Positions 15,203-24,291 are shown, counted from the first letter of the stretch. The stretch: DNA of 64,000 nucleotides from Actinoallomurus liliacearum (GCF_039542035.1 NZ_BAABHJ010000012.1:1-64000); one strand, 5' to 3'. Notes: generated from the letters alone by a model not told the origin. Numbers and translations: made by a program.

Positions 15203-15298
15203 TGGGCCGTACGGCACACTGCCAAGACGCGAACGAGAACCTTCATCCGATGAATAACGTGCGTCCGGCGCAAGCCGGCGTCTGAGAGAGGAGCCGTA

Positions 15299-15511
15299 GT
15301 GGCTGAGGTCCGCGCGGAAATGGTGGCGAACGTCTGGAAGGTGCTCGTCAGCGAGGGTGACCAGGTCGAGGACGGCGACACCCTCGTCATCCTGGAGTCG
15401 ATGAAGATGGAGATCCCGGTGCTCGCCGAGGACTCCGGCACGATCACGACCCTGAAGGTCGCCGAGGGCGACGTCATCCAGGAAGGCGACCTGATCGCCG
15501 TCATCGAGTAA
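15299..15511 (+). CDS. Biotin/lipoyl carrier protein, TB7.3 type
   Basis: The 70-residue single-domain protein carries the biotinylation motif ESMKMEIPV (Lys44) in a standard biotinyl fold with the second hairpin GTITTLKVAEGDVIQEGD. The size and sequence match the small mycobacterial biotinylated protein TB7.3 (Rv3221c), which is also encoded beside sigH/rshA. GTG 15299 follows GAGAGGAG. It is the likely carboxyl carrier for the biotin carboxylase upstream. Confidence 0.9.
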   Translation: MAEVRAEMVANVWKVLVSEGDQVEDGDTLVILESMKMEIPVLAEDSGTITTLKVAEGDVIQEGDLIAVIE

Positions 15512-15776
15512 CCCGCCGGCCGACCAGACCACTCGGCGAGCGCCGTGACGGCCGGCAATCCCTCGGTGAAGGCCCTGCCACAGCGGCGTTTCGCGGGATT
15601 ACGTCCCCTCCTGCATCAGCCTTCACCGAGACTTTCGTCCGTCTCTCAACGGTCGGCGTCCTCGCTGGGGCGCCTGCGTGCCGTCGAGAAGCGCTCACCC
15701 GGCGGACCCGGGCGCGGGTGGTCGCGAGCCCGGTCGCCGGGAGAGAACGGCCGCGACGGTTATCCTTGAAGCGAAG
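15512..15776. other. Non-coding stretch with a 12-bp inverted repeat
   Basis: No convincing gene is found here. CTCGGTGAAGGC at 15561-15572 is matched perfectly by its reverse complement at 15618-15629 with 45 bases between them. The arms could form a long-loop hairpin or be the ends of a decayed small element; no transposase is present. Confidence 0.5.
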
Positions 15777-15926
15777 ACCCCGGACGGCCTCTGCACGGCA
15801 AGCCGCCGAGGTTACTGCTTGCGTCACGGAATCACCCTGTTCTGAGACGTGGCGTCGGCGTATGCGCTAGAAAGAACCGAACACCCCGGACGGCCTCTGC
15901 ATCGCATGCCGCCGGGGTTACTGCTT
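15777..15926. repeat. Duplicated 44-bp hairpin element (terminator-like)
   Basis: Two near-identical copies, 15777-15820 and 15883-15926, start ACCCCGGACGGCCTCTGCA and end GGTTACTGCTT. In the second copy CCCCGG...CCGGGG form a stem, enclosed by AGAAAG upstream and CTTTCT downstream, which makes a good bidirectional terminator between the biotin carrier gene and the converging GNAT gene. The first copy has a weaker stem. Confidence 0.7.
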
Positions 15927-15941
15927 TCTCAGGCGCGCCGA

Positions 15942-16493
15942 TCAGAGGGGCAGGGCGTAGGTGAGGAGGTCGACGCCGGGGGCGGGGCGCCAGTCGCGGT
16001 CGGGGGTGCGGACGAAGCCGAGGCGGCGGTAGATCCGGTGCGCGGCGTGCATCACGGGCTCGGTCGACAGGCGCAGGGTCGTGCAGCCGTCCTCGCGGGC
16101 CCGGCCGACGCAGTACCGGACCAAGGCCTCGCCCAGGCCCAGACCGCGGGCCATCGGGCTGACCGCGAGCATCCGGAACTCCGCCTCGTCCGGTCCGGCC
16201 AGCTGGGCCCAGGCGCTCTCGTGCGGACAGTAGGTGACGGTTCCGATCGGCTCGCGGTCCCGTACGGCGACGACGAGTTCGGCCTCGCGGGCGCGGGCGG
16301 CGGCGTCGCGCAGGTGCGGGACATAGCTGCCGTTCGGGCTGATGTATCCAGCGGCGACGTACACCGCCGCGGTGAGCTCGCCGATCGCGCGCAGCTCGTC
16401 GGGACGAGCGACGCGGATCTCCATGCCGGCCGGCTGCCCGGCTGCGGGCGGTTCCCCCGGTGAACCCAGCACCGGAGGCGTTTCCTGGCTCAC
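15942..16493 (-). CDS. GNAT-family N-acetyltransferase
   Basis: The 183-residue protein has the GNAT core MEIRVARPDELRAIGELTAA, beta-4 with EFRMLAVSPMARGLGLGEAL (acetyl-CoA pyrophosphate loop R/Q-x-x-G-x-G/A in the variant ARGLGLG) and the IYRRLGFVRTPDRDW motif near the end. The substrate is unknown. GTG 16493 gives a proline-rich 23-residue extension; ATG 16424 at the start of homology is equally possible, and neither has a clear Shine-Dalgarno. It may form a transcript on its own. Confidence 0.85.
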   Translation of the reverse strand: MSQETPPVLGSPGEPPAAGQPAGMEIRVARPDELRAIGELTAAVYVAAGYISPNGSYVPHLRDAAARAREAELVVAVRDREPIGTVTYCPHESAWAQLAGPDEAEFRMLAVSPMARGLGLGEALVRYCVGRAREDGCTTLRLSTEPVMHAAHRIYRRLGFVRTPDRDWRPAPGVDLLTYALPL

Positions 16494-16537
16494 GAGGGAA
16501 GCTTAGAACACCGCAAAAGCGACCATGTACCCCTATG

Positions 16538-16570
16538 GCCTGCGGTGGTCTCCGGGAGACCACCGCAGGC
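16538..16570 (-). terminator. Terminator after the symporter gene
   Basis: A perfect 15-bp stem (16538-16552 with 16556-16570) with a three-base loop begins three bases after the symporter stop codon. It serves the minus-strand symporter operon. Confidence 0.8.
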
Positions 16571-16572
16571 GT

Positions 16573-18192
16573 TCAGCCGGTCGTCAGTTCGGGGAGGTCA
16601 CGGACGCGTGAGTCCTCGGCGTCCGCGAGGAAGTCGGACGGGCTGGTCTCGTCGACGCCGTCGGCGACCTTCACCGCTCTGAGCAGGACGGTGAGCACCA
16701 CCACGACCAGCATGTTGAGGACGAACGCGGTCAGCGCGATGTACCCGGTGTGGTGGATGAGGGGGATGTCGGCGATCGGCTGGCCGAAGTGCTTCTGCGT
16801 CGGCGACGGCTGCCGGTAGGCCGTGACGGTCCCGTACACCATGGCCACCGCCCAGCCCGCCAGCAGCGCCCAGCGGTGGAACCACCGGGTGAACAGCCCG
16901 AGGGCCAGCGACGGGAAGGTCTGCACGATCCAGATGCCGCCCAGCAACTGCAGATTGATCGCCAGGGACTTGTCGAAGGCCAGGACGAAGACGAGCGCTC
17001 CGACCTTCACCAGCAGGGACACGAACTGCGACACCCGCGTCTCCTCCGCGGGGGACGCCTCCGGCCGGAAGAAGGTCTTGTAGACGTTGCGGGTGAACAG
17101 GTTCGAGGCGGCGATCGACATGATCGCCGCCGGGACGAGCGCGCCGACGCCGATCGCGGCGAACGCGACCCCGGCGAACCAGCTGGGGAAGACGTGGTCG
17201 AACAACGTCGGCACGGCCAGCTGCGGGTTCTTCGCGGCCTTGACGGCGGCGGCCACGTCGGGCTTGGCCAGCGCCATGTAACCGAGGAGGGCGAGGAGCC
17301 CGAGCAGCAGGGAGTACGCCGGGAGCAGCGCGGCGTTCCGGCGGATCACGTTGCGGCGGCCGGCGGCGAGCGCCCCCGTGACCGTGTGCGGGTAGATGAA
17401 CAGCGCCAGGGAGGAGCCGAGGGCCAGCGTGCCGTACGCCCAGTGGTTCAGGTCGCTGGTGATGATCGATCCGCTGGGCTTGTGGGTCGCCGGGTTGACC
17501 TTGGTGAGGGACGCCTGGGCGCTGTCGAAGATGTGACCCCAGCCGCCGAGCTTCGTCGGGATGTAGATGACCGCCACGATGATCACGAGGTAGATCAGCG
17601 CGTCCTTGACGAAGGCGATCAGCGCCGGGGCGCGCAGGCCGGACGTGTAGGTGTAGGCGGCCAGGAGCGCGAAGGCGATGAACAGCGGCAGGTCCCGGGC
17701 CAGGCCGGATCCCTTGACCCCCATGACCGTGAGAACGGCCTGGATGCCGACGAGCTGCAGCGCGATGTAGGGCATCATCGCCAGGATCCCGGTCAGGGCG
17801 ACGGCCAGGCCGAGGCTCTTGGATCCGAAGCGGCCGCGGACGAAGTCGGCGGGCGTGACGTAGCCGTGCACGTGGGACACCGACCACAGGCGAGGGCCGA
17901 TCAGGAAGACGATGGGGTAGGCGATCGCGGCGTACGGCAGGGACCAGAAGCCCATCGCGCCGCTGGCGAACACGGCGGCGGGCACCGCGATGAACGTGTA
18001 GGCCGTGTAGAGGTCACCGCCGAGCAGGAACCAGGTGACGAACGTTCCGAAGCTCCGTCCGCCGAGGCCCCACTCGTCCAGGTGCAGGAGCGTCTGGCCG
18101 CGCCGCCACCGGGCGGCGGCGAAGCCGACCACGGTGACCAGGGCGATGAAGAAGACGAAGACCGTGAGTTCGACGCCGTTGACGTTGTCCAT
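16573..18192 (-). CDS. mctP: Sodium:solute symporter, monocarboxylate uptake permease type
   Basis: The 539-residue protein has about 13 membrane helices typical of the SSS family, with ARWRRGQTLLHLDEWGLGGR after helix 1 and GGDLYTAYTFIAVPA in helix 2. The sequence and the DUF3311 partner fit MctP-type lactate/pyruvate/acetate carriers; the substrate is inferred. ATG 18192 is close to the upstream DUF3311 gene (six bases), a standard pairing in which the small protein precedes the symporter. Confidence 0.85.
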   Translation of the reverse strand: MDNVNGVELTVFVFFIALVTVVGFAAARWRRGQTLLHLDEWGLGGRSFGTFVTWFLLGGDLYTAYTFIAVPAAVFASGAMGFWSLPYAAIAYPIVFLIGPRLWSVSHVHGYVTPADFVRGRFGSKSLGLAVALTGILAMMPYIALQLVGIQAVLTVMGVKGSGLARDLPLFIAFALLAAYTYTSGLRAPALIAFVKDALIYLVIIVAVIYIPTKLGGWGHIFDSAQASLTKVNPATHKPSGSIITSDLNHWAYGTLALGSSLALFIYPHTVTGALAAGRRNVIRRNAALLPAYSLLLGLLALLGYMALAKPDVAAAVKAAKNPQLAVPTLFDHVFPSWFAGVAFAAIGVGALVPAAIMSIAASNLFTRNVYKTFFRPEASPAEETRVSQFVSLLVKVGALVFVLAFDKSLAINLQLLGGIWIVQTFPSLALGLFTRWFHRWALLAGWAVAMVYGTVTAYRQPSPTQKHFGQPIADIPLIHHTGYIALTAFVLNMLVVVVLTVLLRAVKVADGVDETSPSDFLADAEDSRVRDLPELTTG

Positions 18193-18198
18193 GGGACC

Positions 18199-18453
18199 TC
18201 ACTCGCCCTTCTCGTCGGCCTGGTCGGGGGAGGAGGCGCCGCGGCGGGCGAGGGCGTACGCGACGCCGATGAAGGCCGCCGTGAGGATCACCCAGGCCAG
18301 TTGCCACCAGTAGAAGAAGGGGAAGCCGCCGAGGCGGGGCTTGATCCGCGCGTAGCTCGGGACGGCGAGGTAGATGACGAACGGCGCGATCAGGAGGACG
18401 GCGATCACGACCCGTACGAGGGGACGGGTCGGTTGGGCGGCTTTGTTCGGCAT
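18199..18453 (-). CDS. DUF3311 small membrane protein, symporter partner
   Basis: The 84-residue protein has two membrane helices (VVIAVLLIAPFVIYLAVPSYA and WWQLAWVILTAAFIGVAYALA) separated by a loop ending FPFFYWWQ, which is the DUF3311 signature. DUF3311 genes regularly sit just upstream of SSS symporters, as here, and the product is thought to be a small accessory subunit. First gene of the mctP operon. Confidence 0.85.
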   Translation of the reverse strand: MPNKAAQPTRPLVRVVIAVLLIAPFVIYLAVPSYARIKPRLGGFPFFYWWQLAWVILTAAFIGVAYALARRGASSPDQADEKGE

Positions 18454-18562
18454 GTCGGGCCCCTTTGAAACAAAGTTTCGCTCCCGCCACTGTGATGCCG
18501 TCCGGTCACGATCAGATCTCGGCCCGCGGCGTCCCGATAACGAACCGGTAACGTCCCGGCGC

Positions 18563-19261
18563 TCAGCCCGTCGGCTTCACGACCGATGGAGCGCCGTTCC
18601 GGGGCGAGGACGGCCCCTTCTTGCCGACGGGGTAGGCCGGATCGTCGGTGGGCGAGGGGCCGATCCCGCCGGTGTACGAGGAACCGCTCGGGGTCGGAGA
18701 CGGCACCTCGGGCGGCCCATCGGACCGAGCCCCCCTCGGGCCGATGGGCCCGTTCCCGGCCGGGTCGCCGCCCCTCAGGCACACGTTCGCCTGATACACC
18801 TTGGCGACGAGGGCCGGGTCGAGGAGGCCCGGCGCCTTCACCAGCGGCGCGCCGGGCAGCAGGCGTGCCGTGCAGGAGATCTGCAGATAACCGGCGACCT
18901 CCTGCTGGGACACCTGCTGGGACACCTGCTGGCGCCGGGACTCGACGAAGACCGTCCGTGTGCCGATCGCGTGGATCGTCACGTCCGACCTCAGCTCCGT
19001 GCGCAGGCCGCGTTCGCGTTCCTGGGCGGTCGGACCGGCCAGGAGGGCGTCGAACACCGCCTGGGTGTCCCACGGCGGCACCGCCCGCTCCACGGGCTCC
19101 GGCGTGCCGTCGTGGAGGAAGAAGACCTGGGCCTTGGGCAGCGAGGTGGCGGTCGCGGTCGGCGCCTCTCCGGCACCCACCACGCCGGTCGGGCGCACTC
19201 CGCATCCCGCCAGCACGCAGATCGCCGCCGCCGCGGACACCGCGCGCACGACCCGCGTCAT
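18563..19261 (-). CDS. Lipoprotein with GerMN-like domain, third gene of two-component operon
   Basis: The 232-residue protein has a signal peptide with lipobox VLAGCG (Cys20), then a GerMN-like region (VFFLHDGTPEPVERAV..., AVFDALLAGPTAQERERGL) and a disordered Pro/Ser/Gly-rich tail. GerMN lipoproteins accompany sensor kinases in actinobacteria (for example LpqB with MtrAB), suggesting an extracytoplasmic modulator of the kinase. ATG 19261 overlaps the kinase stop (ATGA). A short in-frame duplication gives QQVSQQVSQQ near residue 113. Confidence 0.8.
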   Translation of the reverse strand: MTRVVRAVSAAAAICVLAGCGVRPTGVVGAGEAPTATATSLPKAQVFFLHDGTPEPVERAVPPWDTQAVFDALLAGPTAQERERGLRTELRSDVTIHAIGTRTVFVESRRQQVSQQVSQQEVAGYLQISCTARLLPGAPLVKAPGLLDPALVAKVYQANVCLRGGDPAGNGPIGPRGARSDGPPEVPSPTPSGSSYTGGIGPSPTDDPAYPVGKKGPSSPRNGAPSVVKPTG

Positions 19262-20628
19262 GCCGGGATCCGTACGGTGAAGACCGCGCCGCCGCCCGGC
19301 GCGTTGCCGGCCTCGATGCGCCCGCCGTGCAGGGCGGCGTTCGCCTGGGCGATCGACAGGCCGAGCCCGGTGCCCTTCCCCGCCGGACGCGCCGGGTCCG
19401 CCTTGAAGAAGCGGTCGAACACGTACGGCAGCACGTCGTCCGGGATGCCGGGACCATGGTCGATCACGCGTACCTCCAGCCCAGGCCGTCCGACGACGCG
19501 GACGGGCGGGGCGCCGTGCCGCAGCGCGTTGGCCACGAGGTTGGCGATGATGACGTCGAACCGCCGGGGATCGAGCCGTACCCGAAGGCCGGGCGGGATC
19601 TCGACGGCCACCTGGTCGGCCCAGCCGCGCGTGGTCACGCACTCGCGGACGAGGGCGGCGAGCGGCACGTCGTCCAGGGTCAGGTCGGCGGTACCGGCGT
19701 CCATCCGGCTGATCTCCAGCAGGTCCTCCACCAGGGCGCCGAGGCGCCGGGTCTGCTCGGCGACCAGCCGGGCCGCCGTTCCGGTGTCCGCGGGGAGCCG
19801 GGCGGCGTCCTCCTCGAGCAGGTCGGTGACGGCGGTCATGGCGGCGATGGGGGTGCGCAGCTCATGTGAGACGTCGGCGGCGAACCGCCGGGCGGTCGCC
19901 TCCAGGCGGCGCAGCTCTCCGACGGTGTCCTCCAGAGAGGCGGCGCTCTCGTTGAAGATCCGCGCGACGTCGGCCAGTTCGTCCCGGCCGCGCACGTCGA
20001 CGCGGGCGGCGAGATGCCCCTTGCCGAGCGAGCGGGCGGCCCGGGCGAGGCGGCGCAGCGGCCGCAGCACGCTGCGTCCGAGCAGCGCGGCGAGGACCAC
20101 GGCCAGGACGACCGTCAGCGCGCCCGCGCGCGTCAGGGCGCTCTGGATGCCGTGCAGGTCGGCGCTCTCCTTGGACAGGGACGCGAACACGAAGACGGTG
20201 AGCGGCAGCGGTTCACCGTCGCGGCCCCGCACGCGCGTGGCGGCGACCAGCCAGGGCGTCCCGTGGATGACGACCCGCTGGAAGTACAGCCCCTCGGCGG
20301 CGCGGGCGGACAGACCGGCGGGCACGTCGCGCAGACCGAACTCGCCGGTGGTGACCGACGTGGTTCCGTCGGTCACGACCACGTACCGGTCGGGCCGGAC
20401 CAGTCCGGTGGCCACGTCGCTCAGCGTCCGCTCCGGGACCGGGGCGGTCAGGTCTCCGGGCACGTTGTGCGCCAGCGTCTCGCGGGTGTCGATGAGGACG
20501 GCGTCCTGCGCCCGCTGCAGGATGGCCCGGCGGACGAGGACGTACCCGATGCCGGCGACGAGCGCGGTGGAGGCGAGGCAGGCGGCGACGAACGCGAGGA
20601 ACAGGCGCCCGCGCAGTCCGCTGATCAC
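19258..20628 (-). CDS. Sensor histidine kinase
   Basis: The 456-residue protein has an N-terminal membrane helix (FLAFVAACLASTALVAGIGYV), an extracytoplasmic domain of about 130 residues, a second helix (LTVVLAVVLAALLG), HAMP (LRRLARAARSLGKGHLAARV), HisKA with phospho-acceptor in FAADVSHELRTPIAAM, and HATPase boxes NLVANALRHG, DHGPGIPDD and GKGTGLGLSIA. All catalytic boxes are intact. GTG 20628 overlaps the regulator stop (GTGA). The cognate regulator is the upstream gene. The signal is unknown; the lipoprotein downstream suggests cell-envelope sensing. Confidence 0.9.
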   Translation of the reverse strand: MISGLRGRLFLAFVAACLASTALVAGIGYVLVRRAILQRAQDAVLIDTRETLAHNVPGDLTAPVPERTLSDVATGLVRPDRYVVVTDGTTSVTTGEFGLRDVPAGLSARAAEGLYFQRVVIHGTPWLVAATRVRGRDGEPLPLTVFVFASLSKESADLHGIQSALTRAGALTVVLAVVLAALLGRSVLRPLRRLARAARSLGKGHLAARVDVRGRDELADVARIFNESAASLEDTVGELRRLEATARRFAADVSHELRTPIAAMTAVTDLLEEDAARLPADTGTAARLVAEQTRRLGALVEDLLEISRMDAGTADLTLDDVPLAALVRECVTTRGWADQVAVEIPPGLRVRLDPRRFDVIIANLVANALRHGAPPVRVVGRPGLEVRVIDHGPGIPDDVLPYVFDRFFKADPARPAGKGTGLGLSIAQANAALHGGRIEAGNAPGGGAVFTVRIPA

Positions 20629-21299
20629 GGGGCCGTGAACCGGTAGCCGAACCCCCGCACCGTCTGGATCAGCGTCGGTGCGGCCGCATCGGTCTCGATC
20701 TTGGCGCGCAGCCGTTGCACGCAGGCGTCCACGAGGCGCGAGTCGCCGGCGTAGCCGTGGTCCCACACCTCCCGGAGCAGGTGGCCGCGGGTCAGCGCCT
20801 GGCCGGGGTGACGGGTCAGCTCCAGCAGCAGCCGCAGCTCGGTCGGGGTGAGGTGGACGTCCGCCCCGGCCTTCGTGACCCGCAGCGCCGCGCGGTCGAT
20901 GACCAGGTCGCCGAAGCTCGAACGGCTCATCGGGGTCTTCTCCGCGCGCCGCAGTACGGCGCGGATCCGCGCGTCCAGGACGGCGGGTTCGACGGGTTTG
21001 ACCACGTAGTCGTCGGCGCCCGCCTCCAGCCCGACGACCACGTCCAGGCTCTCGCCGCGCGCGGTCAGCAGGATGATCGGGATCTCGTCGGACCTGCGGA
21101 GACGGCGGCAGACCTCCACGCCGTCCAGTCCGGGCAGCATGACGTCGAGTATCACGATCTCCGGGCGGCGCGCCCGCGCGTACTCCAGCCCCTCCTCACC
21201 GGTCGTCCGTGCGGTGACCGAGTGTCCCTGACGGGTCAGGGCCAGCTCCAGACCCGTACGGACCGACGGATCGTCCTCCACGAGCAAGATCGCGACCAT
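20625..21299 (-). CDS. OmpR/PhoB-family response regulator
   Basis: The 224-residue protein has a receiver domain (acidic pair VEDDPS, phospho-Asp in VILDVMLPGLDG, LLTARGES, DDYVVKPVEP) and a winged-helix C-terminal domain (LTPTELRLLLELTRHPGQALTRGHLL..., VRGFGYRF). It is the first gene of a regulator-kinase-lipoprotein operon. GATAAT lies 6-11 bases before ATG 21299 and may be the -10 of a very short leader. The PBP gene is divergent, 121 bases away, and is a candidate target. Confidence 0.9.
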   Translation of the reverse strand: MVAILLVEDDPSVRTGLELALTRQGHSVTARTTGEEGLEYARARRPEIVILDVMLPGLDGVEVCRRLRRSDEIPIILLTARGESLDVVVGLEAGADDYVVKPVEPAVLDARIRAVLRRAEKTPMSRSSFGDLVIDRAALRVTKAGADVHLTPTELRLLLELTRHPGQALTRGHLLREVWDHGYAGDSRLVDACVQRLRAKIETDAAAPTLIQTVRGFGYRFTAP

Positions 21300-21420
21300 C
21301 GGCCCATTATCGAGTGGCCGGTCCGGCGCGCGGGACTCTGTCACGGGATCCAGACAATGTCCGGAAAGTGGGACCGCACCCCGACAGCTTGATGACGCTT
21401 CCCGACCAGGGTTGATCGAC

Positions 21421-23478
21421 ATGGCGGGACGGCGCAGACGCGAGCGGAGACGATGGGTCGGGATCGCGGTACGGGGCCTCGGGGGCCTCGTACCGCGCAA
21501 GGGCCGCAGGCTGCGGCTGGTCCGGCGGGCCGGGTACGCGCTCGGCGGCCTCGTCGTGCTGGTCGGGATCTGCCTGTGGGCGGTCTACACGCAGGTCAAG
21601 GTGCCGCCGGTCAGCGCCGCCGCGCGGGCGCAGGCGAGCATCCTGTACTACCGGGACGGGACCCCGATCGCCCAGGTCGGGCGGCTGAACCGCGTCGCCG
21701 TACCGCTGCGGGAGGTCCCGGCCCACCTGCGCGGCGCGGTCCTCGCCGCCGAGGACCGCGGCTACTACCACGAGCCCGTCGTCTCGCCCACCGGGCTGAC
21801 CCGTGCCGTGTGGGCCGCGATGTCCGGCGGAGCGCGCCAGGGCGGCTCCGGCATCGCCCAGCAGTACGTGAAGGTCGCCTACCTGGACCCCCGCCAGACG
21901 CTCACCCGCAAGGTCAAAGAGCTGTTCATCGCGGTGAAGCTGAACCGGTCCCGGTCCAGGGACTGGATCCTCGAGCAGTACCTCAACACCGTCTACTTCG
22001 GCCGCGGGGCGTACGGGGTGCAGGCGGCCGCGCAGGCGTACTTCCGCAAGGACGTCGGCGCGCTCACGCCGGCCGAGAGCGCGCTGCTCGCCGGAGTGAT
22101 CCAGGCGCCGTCGTACCTCGACCCCGCGCTCGGGCACACCGCGCAGACGCAGGCGCGCTGGCGGTACGTCATCGACGGGATGATGAGCACCGGCGTGCTC
22201 CCGAAGGGACCGCGACCGGCGTTCCCACGGGTCGCGCCCACGCATACCGACCCGCTGTACGGCGGGCAGCGCGGCTACCTCATCGAGCGGATCACGAGCG
22301 AACTGCGCCGGCGGGGGTTCGACGACGACGCGATCTACCGGCGCGGCCTGCGGGTGACCACCACCCTCGACCGCGCGACGCAGGACGAGGCGCCGCGTGC
22401 GGTGGCCGGCGCGGTCGGCGGGGACAAGGACCTCGAGACCGGGCTGGCCTCGGTCCGGCCGGGCACCGGCGAGATCCTCGCGACGTACGGCGGCCGGGAC
22501 TACCTCAAGCACCAGTACGACAACGCCTTCCTCGCCGACCTGCCCGCAGGCTCCTCCTTTCACCCGTTCATCCTGGCCACGGCGCTGCAGAACGGCGTCG
22601 GCCTGCGCAGCGTGGTGGACGGCTCGCCCCTGAAGGGCGTCCGCAATGACGACGACGCGAAGGCCGACGCGCCGGACCTGCTCACGGCCGCCGCCAACTC
22701 GTACAACACCGTGTTCGCGCGGCTCATGGCCAGGACCGGTGCCTCCGCCGCCGGCCGCGTCGGTCTCCCGACCCGGCCCGCGCCGCCGCGGATCCACGCC
22801 ATCGACCAGGCCGCGGCGTACGCGGCCCTGGTCGACGGCCGGTACGCCGAGCCGCACATCGTCGCCCGTGTCACGGACTCGTCCGGGAAGACGCTGCTGA
22901 CCGTACGGCCCCACGTGCGGCGGGCACTGTCCCCGGGCGTCGCGGCGGACGTCACCTTCGCCCTCGGCCTCGGCGCGAAGGCGGACGCTGCGCGGCGCGT
23001 GCTCGACCCGAAGGCGGCCGGCACGCGGCCCGTGCTCGACCGCCCGACGGCCGGCACGATCGGCACCACGGACGCCAACGCCGCCGCCTGGTACTGCGGC
23101 TACACCCCGAGCGTGGCCACCGCCGTCGTCACCTACCGCGCCAGCAACCGACCGCTGATCAACCGCGGCGACGCGCCCCTGCGGGAGGCGGCCGACCTAC
23201 CGGCCACCATCTGGACCGCCGTCATGACCACCGCCGTCGCCGACGGCCCCGTCGAGGACTTCCCGCCGCCCGCCTGGGTGGGTACGACCCGCCGGTTCGC
23301 GACGCCCACACCGAGCCCGACCCCGCCGACGTCACCACCCGCCGCGCGCCCGTACGCGCCGTCACCGAAGAAGACGGTCCCCACGTCGCCACGGTCCATC
23401 GACCCGTCGGAACTGCGCAAGAGGCAGGAGGCGAAGGCGGGCCGGTCCCCGATCGTCAAGCCGGGGGCGACCCCCTGA
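21421..23478 (+). CDS. GT51 penicillin-binding protein with degenerate transpeptidase domain
   Basis: The 685-residue class A PBP-like protein has one N-terminal membrane helix after a basic tail, then a glycosyltransferase-51 domain with Glu in EDRGYYHE, GGSGIAQQYVK, RKVKELFIAVKL and ILEQYLNTVYFGRGAYGV. The transpeptidase domain keeps SYN but the SxxK motif reads SSFH (in GSSFHPF), and the KTG motif reads TIG (in GTIGTTDANAAAW). Both catalytic lysines are lost. It should polymerise glycan but not crosslink or bind penicillin normally. The tail is Pro/Thr-rich. ATG 21421 is preferred to TTG 21412. Confidence 0.85.
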   Translation: MAGRRRRERRRWVGIAVRGLGGLVPRKGRRLRLVRRAGYALGGLVVLVGICLWAVYTQVKVPPVSAAARAQASILYYRDGTPIAQVGRLNRVAVPLREVPAHLRGAVLAAEDRGYYHEPVVSPTGLTRAVWAAMSGGARQGGSGIAQQYVKVAYLDPRQTLTRKVKELFIAVKLNRSRSRDWILEQYLNTVYFGRGAYGVQAAAQAYFRKDVGALTPAESALLAGVIQAPSYLDPALGHTAQTQARWRYVIDGMMSTGVLPKGPRPAFPRVAPTHTDPLYGGQRGYLIERITSELRRRGFDDDAIYRRGLRVTTTLDRATQDEAPRAVAGAVGGDKDLETGLASVRPGTGEILATYGGRDYLKHQYDNAFLADLPAGSSFHPFILATALQNGVGLRSVVDGSPLKGVRNDDDAKADAPDLLTAAANSYNTVFARLMARTGASAAGRVGLPTRPAPPRIHAIDQAAAYAALVDGRYAEPHIVARVTDSSGKTLLTVRPHVRRALSPGVAADVTFALGLGAKADAARRVLDPKAAGTRPVLDRPTAGTIGTTDANAAAWYCGYTPSVATAVVTYRASNRPLINRGDAPLREAADLPATIWTAVMTTAVADGPVEDFPPPAWVGTTRRFATPTPSPTPPTSPPAARPYAPSPKKTVPTSPRSIDPSELRKRQEAKAGRSPIVKPGATP

Positions 23479-23505
23479 CCGGTCACGCGAGGGCGGAACG
23501 ATCCG

Positions 23506-24261
23506 TCAGAGCGGCCGGCTCGCCTCACTCGACTCTGCGGCGGCTTGGGCGAAGGCGCGTATCAGCGGGCTCTTGTCGGCGGTACGCCAGACGAGAGCCC
23601 ATTGACAGGGCGTGGCGTCGCGGATGGGGACGAAGACCAGGTTCGGCCAGGGGTAGAAGCGGGCGGCTTCGGCGGCGACTCCTGCGACGGCCTCACCGGA
23701 GCAGACCGCGCTGATCACCTCCTGCCACGTGGTGGCCCGAGGGCCGCGACGGATCGGGCGTCCGGCAGGAGTGTGGTAGGGGGCGAGTGTCTCCTCCATG
23801 TAGGCGGGGATGGAGCGGCCCGCCACCAGGGTGCAGTCGCCGAGGTCTTCCAGGTCGATCGCATCGCGGTGGGCGTAGGGATGGTCGGCGGCGACCATCA
23901 GCAGCACAGGGGAGGCGTGTGTCACCGGGCCGACGGTCAGGTCGGGTTCGCGGACCGGCAGCCACAGGAGCGCGACGTCGACCTCGCCGGACCGCAGAGA
24001 GTCCAGGGGGGAGGGCGGCTGAACCTCGCGGTGCCGCAGCCGTGCGCCCGGATGACGGGCTCGGAACAGGTCGATGAGGTCGCCGATCTCCATGAGGTGC
24101 GGCCCCATGGTGCCCAGCGTCAGCGTCCCCGTCGTGCCGCGGACCGAGTTCGCCGCGGCCTCGACCCCTTCCACGATGTTCCGGTAGCCGGCGCTCAGGT
24201 CCCGCTGGAGCTGTTCGCCCAGGGGAGTCAGTTGGAGATGTTCGGAACGTTCGGGGACATC
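23506..24261 (-). pseudogene. 5'-truncated LysR-family regulator
   Basis: The effector-binding domain is complete (TLTLGTMGPHLMEIGDLIDL..., VDVALLWLPV, YPWPNLVFVPI, ending AESSEASRPL), but only the tail of the DNA-binding domain survives (VPERSEHLQLTPLGEQLQR near 24192-24258). The helix-turn-helix that should precede it is missing; upstream sequence does not continue the homology. Translation could still start at GTG 24174, giving a 222-residue protein that cannot bind DNA. Confidence 0.65.
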
Positions 24262-24291
24262 GGCTGGCCGTAATCGGCGGGTGATTCGGCA

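Noticed and set aside
15501..15827. A 108-codon minus-strand ORF across the duplicated hairpins
   Set aside because: It runs through repeat and hairpin sequence, has no ribosome binding site and shows no protein-like composition.
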